DNA of 64,000 nucleotides from an uncultured Brevundimonas sp. (GCF_937863155.1 NZ_CALMFB010000061.1:1-64000), one strand, 5' to 3'. Counted from the first letter of the stretch, positions 30,631-39,638 are shown. Numbers and translations are program-made. The notes: generated by a model not told the origin, from the letters alone.

Positions 30631-31332
30631 TCAGGACTCCCGCTGGCGCACGGTGCGCTGTTCGATGCGTTTCTCGGGCGTCGATTTGATGATGCGGTCG
30701 ACATAGACGCCCGGCGTGTGGATGTGGTCGGGATCCAGCGAGCCGACCGGCACGATTTCCTCCACCTCGACCACGCAGGCCTTGCCGGCGGTGGCCATCA
30801 TCGGGTTGAAGTTGCGGGCGGTCTTGCGGAACACCAGATTGCCGCGCTCATCCGCCTTCCACGCCTTGACGATGGACAGGTCGGCGACCAGGCCGGTCTC
30901 CATCACATAGTCGCGCCCGCCGAAGTTGCGCACTTCCTTGCCCTCGGCCACCAGGGTGCCGACGCCGGTGGCGGTGAAGAAGGCCGGAATGCCCGCGCCG
31001 CCCGCGCGGATGCGCTCGGCCAGGGTGCCCTGGGGGTTGAACTCCAGTTGCAGCTCGCCGGCCAGATACTGGCGCTCGAACTCCTTGTTCTCGCCGACGT
31101 AGGACGAGATCATCTTGGCGATCTGGCGCGTCTCCAGCAGCTGGCCCAGGCCGAAGCCATCGACCCCGGCGTTGTTCGAGATGACCGTCAGCCCCTTGGT
31201 CCCAGAATCGCGCAGGGCGGCGATCAGGAATTCGGGAATGCCGCACAGGCCGAAGCCGCCGGACATCACCGTCATTCCGTCGAACGTCAGGCCGTCCAGC
31301 GCCGATTTGGCGTCGGGATAGATCTTCTGCAT
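30631..31332 (-). CDS. scoA: 3-oxoacid CoA-transferase, subunit A
   Basis: A 233-residue alpha subunit. It shows the glycine-rich CoA-binding signature ([19 protein letters not shown]), [19 protein letters not shown], and the tail [19 protein letters not shown]. It pairs with scoB to form succinyl-CoA:3-ketoacid CoA-transferase. A good ribosome site (GGGAGCGCC) precedes the ATG at 31332. The gene now ends directly at a REP hairpin, so expression of the distal scoB may be altered. Confidence 0.95.
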   Translation of the reverse strand: MQKIYPDAKSALDGLTFDGMTVMSGGFGLCGIPEFLIAALRDSGTKGLTVISNNAGVDGFGLGQLLETRQIAKMISSYVGENKEFERQYLAGELQLEFNPQGTLAERIRAGGAGIPAFFTATGVGTLVAEGKEVRNFGGRDYVMETGLVADLSIVKAWKADERGNLVFRKTARNFNPMMATAGKACVVEVEEIVPVGSLDPDHIHTPGVYVDRIIKSTPEKRIEQRTVRQRES

Positions 31333-31496
31333 GGCGCTCCCTTTTCACCGTCTGATGAATATCGCGGCGTTTCCCGTCCATAGGACGCGCGGGGCCAAGG
31401 GGCAAGCGCGGCGGGCAAGCGTGGGGGGCTGGAACGCGACGGCGCGACGCGGCTTAATGGCCAGACGCATGGTTCCGTGATCGAAAGGAAGCCTGA

Positions 31497-31910
31497 ATGA
31501 TCCGATACATCGCCGCCTATCTGGGCGCGGGCCTGGTGATGGCCGTGTTGGACGCGATCTGGCTGACCACCATGGCCAATCGTCTGTACCGGCCGGTGAT
31601 CGGCGACATCATGGCCGACAAGCCGGATATGCGGGCGGCGGTGGTCTTCTATCTGATCTATCTGGCGGGGGTGGTGTTCTTCGCCGTGGCGCCGGCGTTG
31701 CGGGATGGCGGGCTGATGCGGGCGGTGATCTGGGGCGCCCTGTTGGGTGCGCTGGCCTATGCGACCTATGACCTGACCAATCAGGCGACGCTCAGTGTCT
31801 GGTCCACGCGCATCACGGTGATCGACATCGCCTGGGGCGCGCTTCTGACCGCCCTGACGGCGAGCGGCGGCTATCTGGCGGCGCGGGGGGCGGAACGGCT
31901 GGCGGGCTGA
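31497..31910 (+). CDS. DUF2177 family membrane protein
   Basis: A 137-residue protein with four hydrophobic helices (IAAYLGAGLVMAVLDAIWL, AVVFYLIYLAGVVFFAVAP, AVIWGALLGALAYATYDL, ITVIDIAWGALLTALTASGG). The motif YATYDLTNQATLSVW is the DUF2177 hallmark. AAGGAAG precedes the ATG. Function unknown; the family sits in the inner membrane. Confidence 0.88.
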   Translation: MIRYIAAYLGAGLVMAVLDAIWLTTMANRLYRPVIGDIMADKPDMRAAVVFYLIYLAGVVFFAVAPALRDGGLMRAVIWGALLGALAYATYDLTNQATLSVWSTRITVIDIAWGALLTALTASGGYLAARGAERLAG

Positions 31911-32009
31911 TTAACCGTCATGTTCCCGCCTCAGGCGCAGGGCGTGGCGCCGTTCGCCCGATAGGGTAAAAGGCGGTTCACCATCGGGGGTGTCGGGGGA
32001 CAGTCGGGC

Positions 32010-32894
32010 GTGCGGGCGATCAATGCTTTGACGGCGGGTCTGGTGATCGGCGCGGCCCTGGGCCTGGCCGCGACGCCGGACGGCCGCGCTTGGCTGCGCC
32101 ATCCGACCCTGCTTCTGGGCGGCGAAGCCAGCGCCTCGGCCCCGCCCGAACCGCGCCCGACGGCGCCACCCGCGATGGCCGCCGCGCCTGCGCCAGCTCT
32201 GGCGCCCCTGACGCCGCTGAGCGCGCGGATGGCGGCGGGGCGGCTGCGGATCGGGGTGTTCGGCGACTCCATGGCCGATGGCCTGTGGACGGCGCTGTAT
32301 CGCGATCTGAACGGCCAGCCGGGCGTGACGGTGACCAAGTTCAGCGAGGTCTCCACCGGCCTGTCGCGCTACGACTATGTCGATATCCAGGCCAAGACCC
32401 GGCGTCAGATCGAGGATCAGCCCGTCGATGTGGCTGTGCTGATGTTCGGCACCAACGACGCCCAGGGCATCAGCCTGGACGGGACCGTCCACGCCTTCGG
32501 GTCCGAGGGGTGGAAGGCGGCCTATGCCAAACGAGTGACCGATCTGGTCACCCTGCTGCGCGGGCGGGATGTGGCGGTCTATTGGGTCGGTCTGCCGCGC
32601 ATGCGTCGCGACGGCTTCGACGAAAAGATGGGCCTGATCAACGCCGTGGTGGAAGAGCGCATGACCGCCCTGGGCGTGCCCTATATCGAAACCCTGCGCC
32701 TGACGTCGGACGGCGATGGCGCCTATGCCGCCTATCTGGCCGACCGGCCGGGCGGGCGTAAGGTGCTGATGCGCGCCGACGACGGCATCCACATGTCCAT
32801 GGCCGGATATCTGCGGATCGGCCGGCCGGTGGCCCAGCGGCTGCGCCACGACGCCGGCATCGGCGCGCCGGCGGCGGCGCCCGTCCAGGGCTGA
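32010..32894 (+). CDS. SGNH/GDSL hydrolase, DUF459 type
   Basis: A 294-residue protein with a GTG start. An N-terminal signal anchor (ALTAGLVIGAALGLAATPDG) is followed by a Pro/Ala-rich linker and an SGNH hydrolase. Block I is GVFGDSMADGLW, block III VLMFGTNDAQGI and the catalytic Asp/His block DDGIHMSMAGY. DUF459 proteins are periplasmic and often belong to polysaccharide O-acylation systems. It is the first gene of a run with a second SGNH protein (2 nt gap), an MBOAT and a one-TM protein. Confidence 0.87.
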   Translation: MRAINALTAGLVIGAALGLAATPDGRAWLRHPTLLLGGEASASAPPEPRPTAPPAMAAAPAPALAPLTPLSARMAAGRLRIGVFGDSMADGLWTALYRDLNGQPGVTVTKFSEVSTGLSRYDYVDIQAKTRRQIEDQPVDVAVLMFGTNDAQGISLDGTVHAFGSEGWKAAYAKRVTDLVTLLRGRDVAVYWVGLPRMRRDGFDEKMGLINAVVEERMTALGVPYIETLRLTSDGDGAYAAYLADRPGGRKVLMRADDGIHMSMAGYLRIGRPVAQRLRHDAGIGAPAAAPVQG

Positions 32895-32896
32895 TC

Positions 32897-34159
32897 ATGC
32901 GCGCGGCGGCGGGTCTGGCCACGGCCATGATGCTGGCGGCGGGCGTCGCTCAGGCCCAAGAGATTCCTTATCAGCCCCAGACCCTGCCTGCGCCGGGCGT
33001 GACCGCCTGTCCCGGCGGCCTGTGCGGCGTCGAAGGTCTGGCGCCGCTATTCGAGGCGCTGAAGGCGACCGAGACGGGCGCCCGTCACGCCCCGGTGCAT
33101 ATCGTCCAGATCGGCGACAGCCACACCGCCGGCGACCGCATCACCGGCGCCGTGCGCGCGGCGCTTCAGGCGCGGTTCGGCCATGGCGGTCGCGGCGTCC
33201 TGTCCGCTGGCGTGCCCCATGCCGGCTATGCGCCCTATCAGGTCCAGGTCACGGCCCAGGACTGGAGCGTCTCGACCGCCCCTCTGACGCCGCGCGGCGG
33301 CTTCGCGCGCGCCGATGTGGGCCTAGCGGGGATCATGCCGCCCGCCTATGGCCGGGCGCCGGGGCTGACCCTGACCTTCGAGCCGGGCGCCGAGCCGACC
33401 GAGCTGCACCTGTGCGGGCGCGGCGGACCTCAGGCGGACGGGTTCCAGGTCGCCGTGGGCCAGCGGATGCTGTCGCTCAGTCTGCGCGCCGGGCAGGTCG
33501 GGCCCCTGTGCCGCTGGCTGAACCTGCACCAGGCGGCCGGGGTGCTGGAGCTGCGCGCCGAGGGGCGCGGCCCCCTGGCCTACAGCCTGTCGGTCCGGCG
33601 GGACGGGCCGGGGGTGATGGTGTCCAACCTGGGCGTCGTCGGCGCCACTTTGCGCGACCTGGCGGCGCGGGATCAGGCGGTGGTCGCGGCCGAGCTGGCC
33701 GACTGGCGCCCGTCGCTGATCGTTCTGGCCTTCGGGACCAATGAGGGGTTCGAGGACGACCTGGACCCCGCCGCTTATGAGGCCTTGCTGCGCGATCAGA
33801 TCGCCCGGCTGCGGCGGATGTCGCCCGTGTCGGGCCTGCTGATCCTGGGGGCGCCCGACGCGCTTCGGACCGGCGCGCCGAACCCCTGCAGCGCCGACGG
33901 CCGCCGCGCCCCGCCGCCGTCCCTGGCCGTGGTCCGGGATGTGCAGCGCCGGGTCGCCGCCGACACGGGTGTGGCGTACTGGGACTGGCAGGGGCGGATG
34001 GGCGGCGACTGCGCCTCGGATCGACTGGCGACGATGGCCGAGCCGCTGATGCGCGGCGACCGGGTGCATTTCACCTCGGCCGGCGCCGACTGGATCGGCG
34101 GCGTCCTGAGCGCCGACCTGATGGCCGCCTATGACGCCTGGAAGGGAGAGGAGCGCTAG
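32897..34159 (+). CDS. Second exported SGNH/GDSL-type hydrolase or acyltransferase
   Basis: A 420-residue protein with a signal peptide (LATAMMLAAGVAQAQ). It has an SGNH block I in the variant form IVQIGDSHTAGDRITG, block III VLAFGTNEGFED and a C-terminal catalytic segment DRVHFTSAGADWIGG. A beta-rich insert occupies about residues 100-240 (GLTLTFEPGAEPTELHLCGR, RAEGRGPLAYSLSVRRDGP). The GDSH form is frequent in AlgJ/AlgX-like O-acetyltransferases. It probably completes acyl transfer to a glycan in the periplasm. Its stop abuts the MBOAT ATG directly. Confidence 0.85.
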   Translation: MRAAAGLATAMMLAAGVAQAQEIPYQPQTLPAPGVTACPGGLCGVEGLAPLFEALKATETGARHAPVHIVQIGDSHTAGDRITGAVRAALQARFGHGGRGVLSAGVPHAGYAPYQVQVTAQDWSVSTAPLTPRGGFARADVGLAGIMPPAYGRAPGLTLTFEPGAEPTELHLCGRGGPQADGFQVAVGQRMLSLSLRAGQVGPLCRWLNLHQAAGVLELRAEGRGPLAYSLSVRRDGPGVMVSNLGVVGATLRDLAARDQAVVAAELADWRPSLIVLAFGTNEGFEDDLDPAAYEALLRDQIARLRRMSPVSGLLILGAPDALRTGAPNPCSADGRRAPPPSLAVVRDVQRRVAADTGVAYWDWQGRMGGDCASDRLATMAEPLMRGDRVHFTSAGADWIGGVLSADLMAAYDAWKGEER

Positions 34160-35563
34160 ATGCTGTTCCCGACCCTGGCCTTCGGCGTCTTCTTCCTGTT
34201 CGTCTATTTCACCGCCTGGTCGCTGGATCGCGAGAACGGGCGGCGCAAGCTGTTCCTGCTGCTGGCCAGCTGGTTCTTCTATGCCCAGTGGGACTGGCGC
34301 TTCGTCGGGCTTCTGATCCTGTCGGCGGTGCTGAACTGGGGTGTCGCGGCCCTGATCGCGCGCAGCGATGCAGCGGGGCGGCGCAAGCTGCTGGTCGGCC
34401 TGGGGGTAGCGGCGAACCTGCTGATCCTGGGCTTTTTCAAATACTACGGCTTCTTCGTCGAGCAGGCGGGCGAGCTTCTGGCCCGCTTCGGCTGGGAACG
34501 GGACCTGCCGCTGCTGCAGATCGTGCTGCCGGTGGGGATCAGCTTCTTCACCTTCCAGGGCATCAGCTATGTCGTCGACGTGCATCGGCGAAAGACGCCG
34601 CCGGCCGACAGCCTGTTGGACGTCATGCTGCTGATGAGCTTCTTCCCGCATCTGGTCGCCGGACCGATCGTGCGGGCGGCGGACCTGTTGCCCCAGTTCA
34701 AGCGCGTCCCGCGCCTGACGCGCGAGATGGCGACGCACGGCCTTTTGCTGATCGTCTGGGGCCTGTTCAAGAAGTCGGTGATCGCGTCGGAGCTAGCGGT
34801 GCGGCTGGTGGACCCGGTCTTCTTCGATCCGTCGGCCTATGGCGCGGTGGACATCGCGGCGGCGGTCTATGGCTATGCGGTCCAGATCTATTGCGACTTC
34901 TCGGCCTATTCGGACATGGCCATCGGGATCGCGGCCCTGTTGGGCTATTCCTTCCCGCGCAATTTCGACCAGCCCTATCGCGCCAGTTCGATGCAGAGCT
35001 TCTGGCGCCGCTGGCACATCAGCCTGTCCAGCTGGCTGAGGGACTATCTCTATGTGCCGCTGGGGGGCGGCAAGAAGGGGCTGGTCTCGTCATGCATCAA
35101 CGTCATGATCACCATGCTGCTGGGCGGGCTGTGGCACGGGGCGGCGTGGACCTTCGTGGCCTGGGGCGCCCTGCATGGCGGGGTTCAGGTGATCGAGCGG
35201 ATCGGCCGGGCCGTGCTGGGGGACCGCAAGGTGATCCCCAGCTTGGTCGGGGTGCTGGTCACCTTCCACATCGTCTGCCTGGGGTGGATTCTGTTCCGGG
35301 CCGAGACCTTCGACCTGGCCGTGGCCATGGTCCAGGGGCTGGGTCGGTTCGGGGCGGTCACGGTGCTGACGCCCTTCCTGCTGGTGCTGATCGTCGGCGG
35401 CCTGGCCATGCACTGGCTGCCGCCGCGCGCGGTCGAGGGGCTGACGCTGAAGCTGAAGCCCGCGCCGTCGCTGACCCTGGGGGTGCTGATCGGCCTGGCC
35501 ATCCTGCTGATCGAGGCGGTGCGGCCGGACGGCGTGGCCCCCTTCATCTATTTCCAGTTCTGA
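34160..35563 (+). CDS. MBOAT family O-acyltransferase (AlgI-like)
   Basis: A 467-residue integral membrane protein with about ten helices. AlgI/DltB landmarks are VGISFFTFQGISYVVDVHRR, LMSFFPHLVAGPIVRAADLL, ISLSSWLRDYLYVPLGGGKK and the catalytic histidine in LLGGLWHGAAWTFVAWG. It carries acyl groups from the cytoplasm across the inner membrane for transfer by the two upstream SGNH proteins. No glycosyltransferase is adjacent, so the acylated polymer is unknown. Confidence 0.93.
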   Translation: MLFPTLAFGVFFLFVYFTAWSLDRENGRRKLFLLLASWFFYAQWDWRFVGLLILSAVLNWGVAALIARSDAAGRRKLLVGLGVAANLLILGFFKYYGFFVEQAGELLARFGWERDLPLLQIVLPVGISFFTFQGISYVVDVHRRKTPPADSLLDVMLLMSFFPHLVAGPIVRAADLLPQFKRVPRLTREMATHGLLLIVWGLFKKSVIASELAVRLVDPVFFDPSAYGAVDIAAAVYGYAVQIYCDFSAYSDMAIGIAALLGYSFPRNFDQPYRASSMQSFWRRWHISLSSWLRDYLYVPLGGGKKGLVSSCINVMITMLLGGLWHGAAWTFVAWGALHGGVQVIERIGRAVLGDRKVIPSLVGVLVTFHIVCLGWILFRAETFDLAVAMVQGLGRFGAVTVLTPFLLVLIVGGLAMHWLPPRAVEGLTLKLKPAPSLTLGVLIGLAILLIEAVRPDGVAPFIYFQF

Positions 35564-35577
35564 GGCGTTAGGCGGCC

Positions 35578-36135
35578 ATGGGCGATCACCACGACCAGGA
35601 CGAAGGGCAGGGGGCGGCGCCGCACGAACGGCCGGTCGATCCCTTCCCCACCGCCTTCGCACCGCCGCCGTCCAGCCTGTTCCCGCCCATCGCGCCGGAG
35701 CCGCCGCCGGTCGTCGAGGCCGCGCCCGCCGACCCGCCGTCCGACTGGAACGCCGGGGCCGATGCCCATGATCTGCCGGTGCGTGAAAGTCCCCTCACGG
35801 CCCATCCTTTGGCGACTCTGGGCCGGTTCGCCTTTCCCCCCGGCCCGCCGCTGGACGAAGACGGCCAGGGCGCCCGCGATCGGCGCTGGGCCAGCCGCAT
35901 CATCGTGTTCGCCGCCCTGTTCCTTTTGGTGTTCAACGCCGTCTCGCCCCTGAACTGGTCGCACCAGCAGGCGCCCGGATGGGGAACCGAGACGGTGCGC
36001 GGCCTGTCCGAGGTCTGGAGCCGCCAGATCGCCCAGACCGGCGCCGACCGCCCAAGGGAATGGGTGCGCGACGCCTGGCGCCAGTTCCAGGCCCTGAGGT
36101 TCGACGGCTCGCGCGACGCGCCTGCGGAAGGTTAG
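35578..36135 (+). CDS. Pro-rich single-TM protein at the end of the acylation cassette
   Basis: A 185-residue protein starting 14 nt after the MBOAT. The N-terminal ~95 residues are acidic, His- and Pro-rich and disordered (GDHHDQDEGQGAAPHERPVD). One transmembrane helix follows (ASRIIVFAALFLLVFNAVSP), then a ~60-residue extracytoplasmic tail rich in Trp (GTETVRGLSEVWSRQIAQTG). Unknown family. Position suggests an accessory subunit linking the MBOAT with its periplasmic partners. Its last 4 nt overlap the convergent stress-protein stop. Confidence 0.6.
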   Translation: MGDHHDQDEGQGAAPHERPVDPFPTAFAPPPSSLFPPIAPEPPPVVEAAPADPPSDWNAGADAHDLPVRESPLTAHPLATLGRFAFPPGPPLDEDGQGARDRRWASRIIVFAALFLLVFNAVSPLNWSHQQAPGWGTETVRGLSEVWSRQIAQTGADRPREWVRDAWRQFQALRFDGSRDAPAEG

Positions 36136-36956
36136 TGCGCCATCAGCACGCAAACGTCGCCCTGGGTCAGCAGGGTGCGGGTCACGCCGCCCATCACCCA
36201 TTCACGCAGACGCGCGTGGCCATAGCCGCCGGCCACGATCAGACCGGCCTGGGTCTCGACCGCCAGGTCCAGAATCTCGTCGCCCGGCTCCTGCAGGGTC
36301 GGGCGGACCACCGCCGTCGCCGCGACGCCGTGTCGGGCCAGCCAGTCGCAGACGGCGCGCGGCCCGTCCTGGGCGTCGTCATAGACATCGTTGATCACGG
36401 CCGTGACCTGGACCGAGGCTGCGCGCGCCAGCAGGGGCAGGGCGGCGGCCACGGCGCGGCGGCATTCGCCGGTGTCGCGCCAGGCCACGATGGCCGGATG
36501 CCCCCAGGGATCGCGCGAGGGGCGGGGCGGAACCACCAGCACCGGCCGACCGGCGCCCAGCAGCACCTCGCCCGGGTCGGCCGCCCGCACGTCGCACAGC
36601 GGCGACCGGCGGCCCATGACGATCATGTCCGCCAGCCGCGCCTCGGTCTTGACGATCTCGGCCGGAAAGCCGGTTCGCCCGCGCCACAGTGTCTCGACGC
36701 CGCTGGCCCGGCCGGCGGCCTCGAATCGGGTCTGGTGGGCGGCCACGGCGCCCTGGGCCGCGTCGCGGAACAGCGTCAGCGTCTCGGCCGAGACGCCGCC
36801 CATGAAGCCATCGGCGATGGCGGGCGGCGTGGCCGGTTCGCCGGCGACGCCGATCAGGCGCGCGCCGAAAACCTGGGCCAGCCGGCATGACAGATCCAGC
36901 CGCGCGCGGCTGTCGTCGGCATCGTCCAGGGTGGTCAGGATCGAGGTCCAGCGCAT
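36132..36956 (-). CDS. Universal stress protein, two-domain UspA type
   Basis: A 274-residue protein. The second half carries the ATP-type Usp signature (GLIVAGGYGHARLREWVMGG, ending LTQGDVCVLMAH); the first half is a diverged Usp domain (SILTTLDDADDSRARLDLSC, DMIVMGRRSPLCD). It starts 21 nt after the stop of a small membrane peptide on the same strand. Together they lie divergent from the fnr gene across an FNR box, so induction at low oxygen is likely. Exact role unknown. Confidence 0.85.
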   Translation of the reverse strand: MRWTSILTTLDDADDSRARLDLSCRLAQVFGARLIGVAGEPATPPAIADGFMGGVSAETLTLFRDAAQGAVAAHQTRFEAAGRASGVETLWRGRTGFPAEIVKTEARLADMIVMGRRSPLCDVRAADPGEVLLGAGRPVLVVPPRPSRDPWGHPAIVAWRDTGECRRAVAAALPLLARAASVQVTAVINDVYDDAQDGPRAVCDWLARHGVAATAVVRPTLQEPGDEILDLAVETQAGLIVAGGYGHARLREWVMGGVTRTLLTQGDVCVLMAH

Positions 36957-36977
36957 GGCGGCGGCCTTCGGGCGTCC

Positions 36978-37085
36978 TTAGGACCGATGCCCGCCCGTCC
37001 GAAACCGGGCATAGGCCAGACCGATCATGAAGACGATGAAGGGCGACCAGATCAGGTGGACCAGGGGCGACATTTCCGGGGGCAT
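36978..37085 (-). CDS. 35-residue single-pass membrane peptide
   Basis: An ATG at 37085 with GGAG 7 nt upstream opens 35 codons. The peptide has a short polar start (MPPEMSPLVH), one hydrophobic helix (LIWSPFIVFMIGLAYAR) and a basic tail (FRTGGHRS). It ends 21 nt before the universal stress gene. It is the first gene downstream of the FNR box on this side. CydX-like size suggests a regulatory subunit of a membrane complex, but it shares no motif with the CydX found at 44132. Longer upstream in-frame codons lack coding character. Confidence 0.6.
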   Translation of the reverse strand: MPPEMSPLVHLIWSPFIVFMIGLAYARFRTGGHRS

Positions 37086-37146
37086 TGGGCGGCTCCAGCC
37101 AAGCGTTGCGATGGCGGCACGTTGAGCCTGCGCGCCCTGCGGCGCC

Positions 37147-37160
37147 TTGATCCAGGTCAA
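37147..37160. promoter_or_regulatory. FNR/FixK-type box between fnr and the stress-protein unit
   Basis: TTGATCCAGGTCAA: nine of ten positions of the TTGAT-N4-ATCAA consensus. It is 59 bp upstream of the fnr start codon and 61 bp upstream of the divergent small peptide, well placed to regulate both and to provide autoregulation. Confidence 0.75.
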
Positions 37161-37218
37161 CGCCTTTGCGATGCGCGACGTGGGCCCTAAAGTGGCCGCA
37201 ACGGAGCGTCGCCCACCC

Positions 37219-37956
37219 ATGCTGGAACTCAGATCCCTGCCGGCGACATGCGCCACGCGGCGCAGCGAATCCGCCTGCACCGGATGCGGGGCGCGGGCCT
37301 TTTCCGTCTGCGGCGCGCTGGAGCCGGCCGATCTGGCGCGGCTGGACGCCCTGGCGCACAAGGCCGCCTTCGCGCCCGGCGAGGCCCTGATGCGCGAGGG
37401 CGAGACGGCCGACGCCATGTTCAACATCACCTCCGGCTCGGTGCGGGTTTACAAGCTGCTGCCCGACGGGCGGCGCCAGATCACCGGCTTTCTGTTCGCG
37501 GGGGACTTCCTGGGGCTGGTGTCGGGGGCGCGGTACGGATTCTCGGCCGAGGCGATCGAGCCGACCACCGCCTGCCGCTTCCGCAAGACCGAATATCAGG
37601 CGCTGGTGCGCGATTGTCCGGCGCTGGAGCGGGCGCTGTTCGAGCGGGCGACGCACGAACTGGCCGCCGCCCAGAACCAGCTGCTGCTGCTGGGCCGCAA
37701 GACGGCGCAGGAACGGATCGCCTCCTTCCTGCTGGACCTGCCGGCCCACGACCCGATGCGCGAGACGCCCGCCGGTCATGTGCGCCTGCCCATGACCCGT
37801 ACCGAGATCGCCGACTATCTGGGTCTGACCATCGAGACGGTCAGCCGGGCGCTGACCAAGTTGAAGACCACCGGCGTGATCCGCCTGCTGTCGCTGAACG
37901 AACTGCGGATCGAACAGCCCGAGCGCCTGCGCGCTCTAACCGAGGGCGACGCCTAG
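37219..37956 (+). CDS. Oxygen-sensing FNR-type transcriptional regulator (FnrN/FnrL class)
   Basis: A 245-residue Crp/Fnr protein starting at ATG 37219. N-terminal cysteines C20, C23 and C31 (CTGCGARAFSVCG) plus central C119 (TTACRFRKTE) provide the four ligands of a [4Fe-4S] cluster. The cyclic-nucleotide-like barrel spans about 35-150. The helix-turn-helix (RTEIADYLGLTIETVSRALT) carries the E--SR residues that read TTGAT. It should activate genes at low oxygen, including the neighbouring cyd genes. It converges on cydC with a shared CTAG. Confidence 0.93.
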   Translation: MLELRSLPATCATRRSESACTGCGARAFSVCGALEPADLARLDALAHKAAFAPGEALMREGETADAMFNITSGSVRVYKLLPDGRRQITGFLFAGDFLGLVSGARYGFSAEAIEPTTACRFRKTEYQALVRDCPALERALFERATHELAAAQNQLLLLGRKTAQERIASFLLDLPAHDPMRETPAGHVRLPMTRTEIADYLGLTIETVSRALTKLKTTGVIRLLSLNELRIEQPERLRALTEGDA

Positions 37957-39638
37957 ACCCGAGCGCGCGCCTTATCGCGGGTCATCATCAGCCGGCCGTC
38001 CGCATCCATGGCCGTGGCGCGCAGCGTCAGGCCGCACAGGCAGACCGGGGCCGGACGGTGAGAGATCAGGATCAGCCCCTGATCGGTCGATTTCAGCCGG
38101 GCGTCCAGCCGGTCCAGAACCCGCCGCTCGGTCGCGGCGTCCAGCCCCTCGGTCGGTTCGTCCAGCACCAGCCAGGGCGCCGACCGCAACAGGGCCCGCG
38201 CCAGCCCCAGCCGCCGTCGCTCGCCGCCCGACAGCCGGGCGCCGTCCGGCCCGATGGCCAGGTCCAGTCCGCGCCCGCCGCGCAGTCGCTGATCCAGCCC
38301 CGCATCCTGAAGCGCGGCCCACAGGCGCTCGTCGTCGGCCGTGGGATCGGCCAGGCGCAGATTGTCGCGCACCGTGCCGTCGATCAGCCGCACGTCCTGG
38401 GCCGCATAGGTGAACAGGGCCGCAGCCTGGCCGCGCCCCAGGGCCTCCAGCGGCGCCCCGCCCAGCATGGCCTCGCCGTCCAGCGCCGGCCGCAGGCCCA
38501 CCAGGCGCTCGACCAGAGAGGTCTTGCCCACGCCGGACGGCCCGACGATGGCCAGCCGCGTCGGCGGCGTGACGGTCAGGTCCAGCGCGTTCAGGCGAAG
38601 GGCCGCGCCCTGCATCGGCGCGCGCCCGGCCGGCGCGGGCGCCATCAGTTCGTCCAGCCGGGCGGTGGCCGTTTCCGCCGCCCCGCGCTGCATCATCGCC
38701 TGGGCCAGGCCGGCGGCGGACTCCACCCCCGTGACGGCGACCAGGGCGGCCAGGGCGGCCATCGGCGCGCCGGCCCCCATGGCCGCGGCGACCCCAAAGG
38801 CCCCGGTGGCCCCCAGGCCGACGCACAGGGCGTGCCAGCCGGCGATGCGGCCTTCGGCTGCGATGCGGGCCATGCGGGCGGTCTCCAGGCCCTCGGCCGC
38901 CTGGACCGCCTGGGCGCGGGCCCAGTCTTCCAGACCATAGGCCTTCAGCTCGGGCGCGGCGGCGTGCAGAGCCGACAGATCGGCCTTCAGCCGCCCGGTC
39001 TCGACCTGGACCCGCGCACCGGCCGGATCGGCCCGGCGCCGCGCGATCACCAAGGCCCCCGCCGAGGCCAGGCCCATGGCGACCAGAACCCACAGCCCCG
39101 CCAGCGGATGCGCCAACAGACCCAGCCCCGCCGACAGGGCCGCGCCGGCCCCCAGGGCCCAGGGCGCCGAGCGGCGGATGAACAGGGTCTGGATCGCCTC
39201 GACATCCTCGACCAGCCGCGCCGAGGCCTCGCCCGCCGACAGGGCCAGGGCGCGCTGGGGCGGCCCTTCGGCCAGGGCGCGGAACAGGTGCGGCCGCATC
39301 CGCGCCAGGGCGCCCAGGGCCGCCTCGTGCCCGGCCGTGCGCTCCAGATACCGCCCCACCGTCCGCAGGATGGCGAACAGGCGGATGCAGGCGCTGGGCG
39401 TCAGATAGTTGAAGGCCTGGATCGCCGCCGCGCCCGCCGCCCCTGCGATGGCCGCGCTGGTGATGAACCAGCCCGACAGGCCCAGCAGGGCCACGGCCGA
39501 GGCCGCGACCATGGCCCCCATGCCGGCCGCCAGGCGCAGCCGCACGGTCTCGCGCCGCGTCTCGGCCCGCACCATCTCGCGAACGCTGGTGGGGGCGCTG
39601 GTGGGCGTGTCCGACTGCTTGGTCACAGGATCGATCAC
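37953..39638 (-). CDS. cydC: Thiol-exporting ABC transporter CydC, needed for cytochrome bd assembly
   Basis: A 561-residue half-transporter: membrane domain (residues about 35-310) followed by an ATPase domain with Walker A GPSGVGKTSLVERL, signature LSGGERRRLGLARALLRS and Walker B WLVLDEPTEGLD. With CydD it exports cysteine/glutathione to the periplasm and is required for haem insertion in cytochrome bd. The start overlaps the cydD stop as ATGA. The assignment to CydC rather than CydD follows from order and closer similarity. Confidence 0.92.
   Translation of the reverse strand: MIDPVTKQSDTPTSAPTSVREMVRAETRRETVRLRLAAGMGAMVAASAVALLGLSGWFITSAAIAGAAGAAAIQAFNYLTPSACIRLFAILRTVGRYLERTAGHEAALGALARMRPHLFRALAEGPPQRALALSAGEASARLVEDVEAIQTLFIRRSAPWALGAGAALSAGLGLLAHPLAGLWVLVAMGLASAGALVIARRRADPAGARVQVETGRLKADLSALHAAAPELKAYGLEDWARAQAVQAAEGLETARMARIAAEGRIAGWHALCVGLGATGAFGVAAAMGAGAPMAALAALVAVTGVESAAGLAQAMMQRGAAETATARLDELMAPAPAGRAPMQGAALRLNALDLTVTPPTRLAIVGPSGVGKTSLVERLVGLRPALDGEAMLGGAPLEALGRGQAAALFTYAAQDVRLIDGTVRDNLRLADPTADDERLWAALQDAGLDQRLRGGRGLDLAIGPDGARLSGGERRRLGLARALLRSAPWLVLDEPTEGLDAATERRVLDRLDARLKSTDQGLILISHRPAPVCLCGLTLRATAMDADGRLMMTRDKARARV

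Noticed and set aside
29530-31383. 617-codon plus-strand open frame across scoB, the RAYT and scoA
   Set aside because: It crosses three convincing minus-strand genes and both REP hairpins without domain content.
37086-37430. Upstream in-frame extension of the 35-residue membrane peptide
   Set aside because: It would run antisense into fnr and across the FNR box, with Ser/Arg-rich content unlike a protein.
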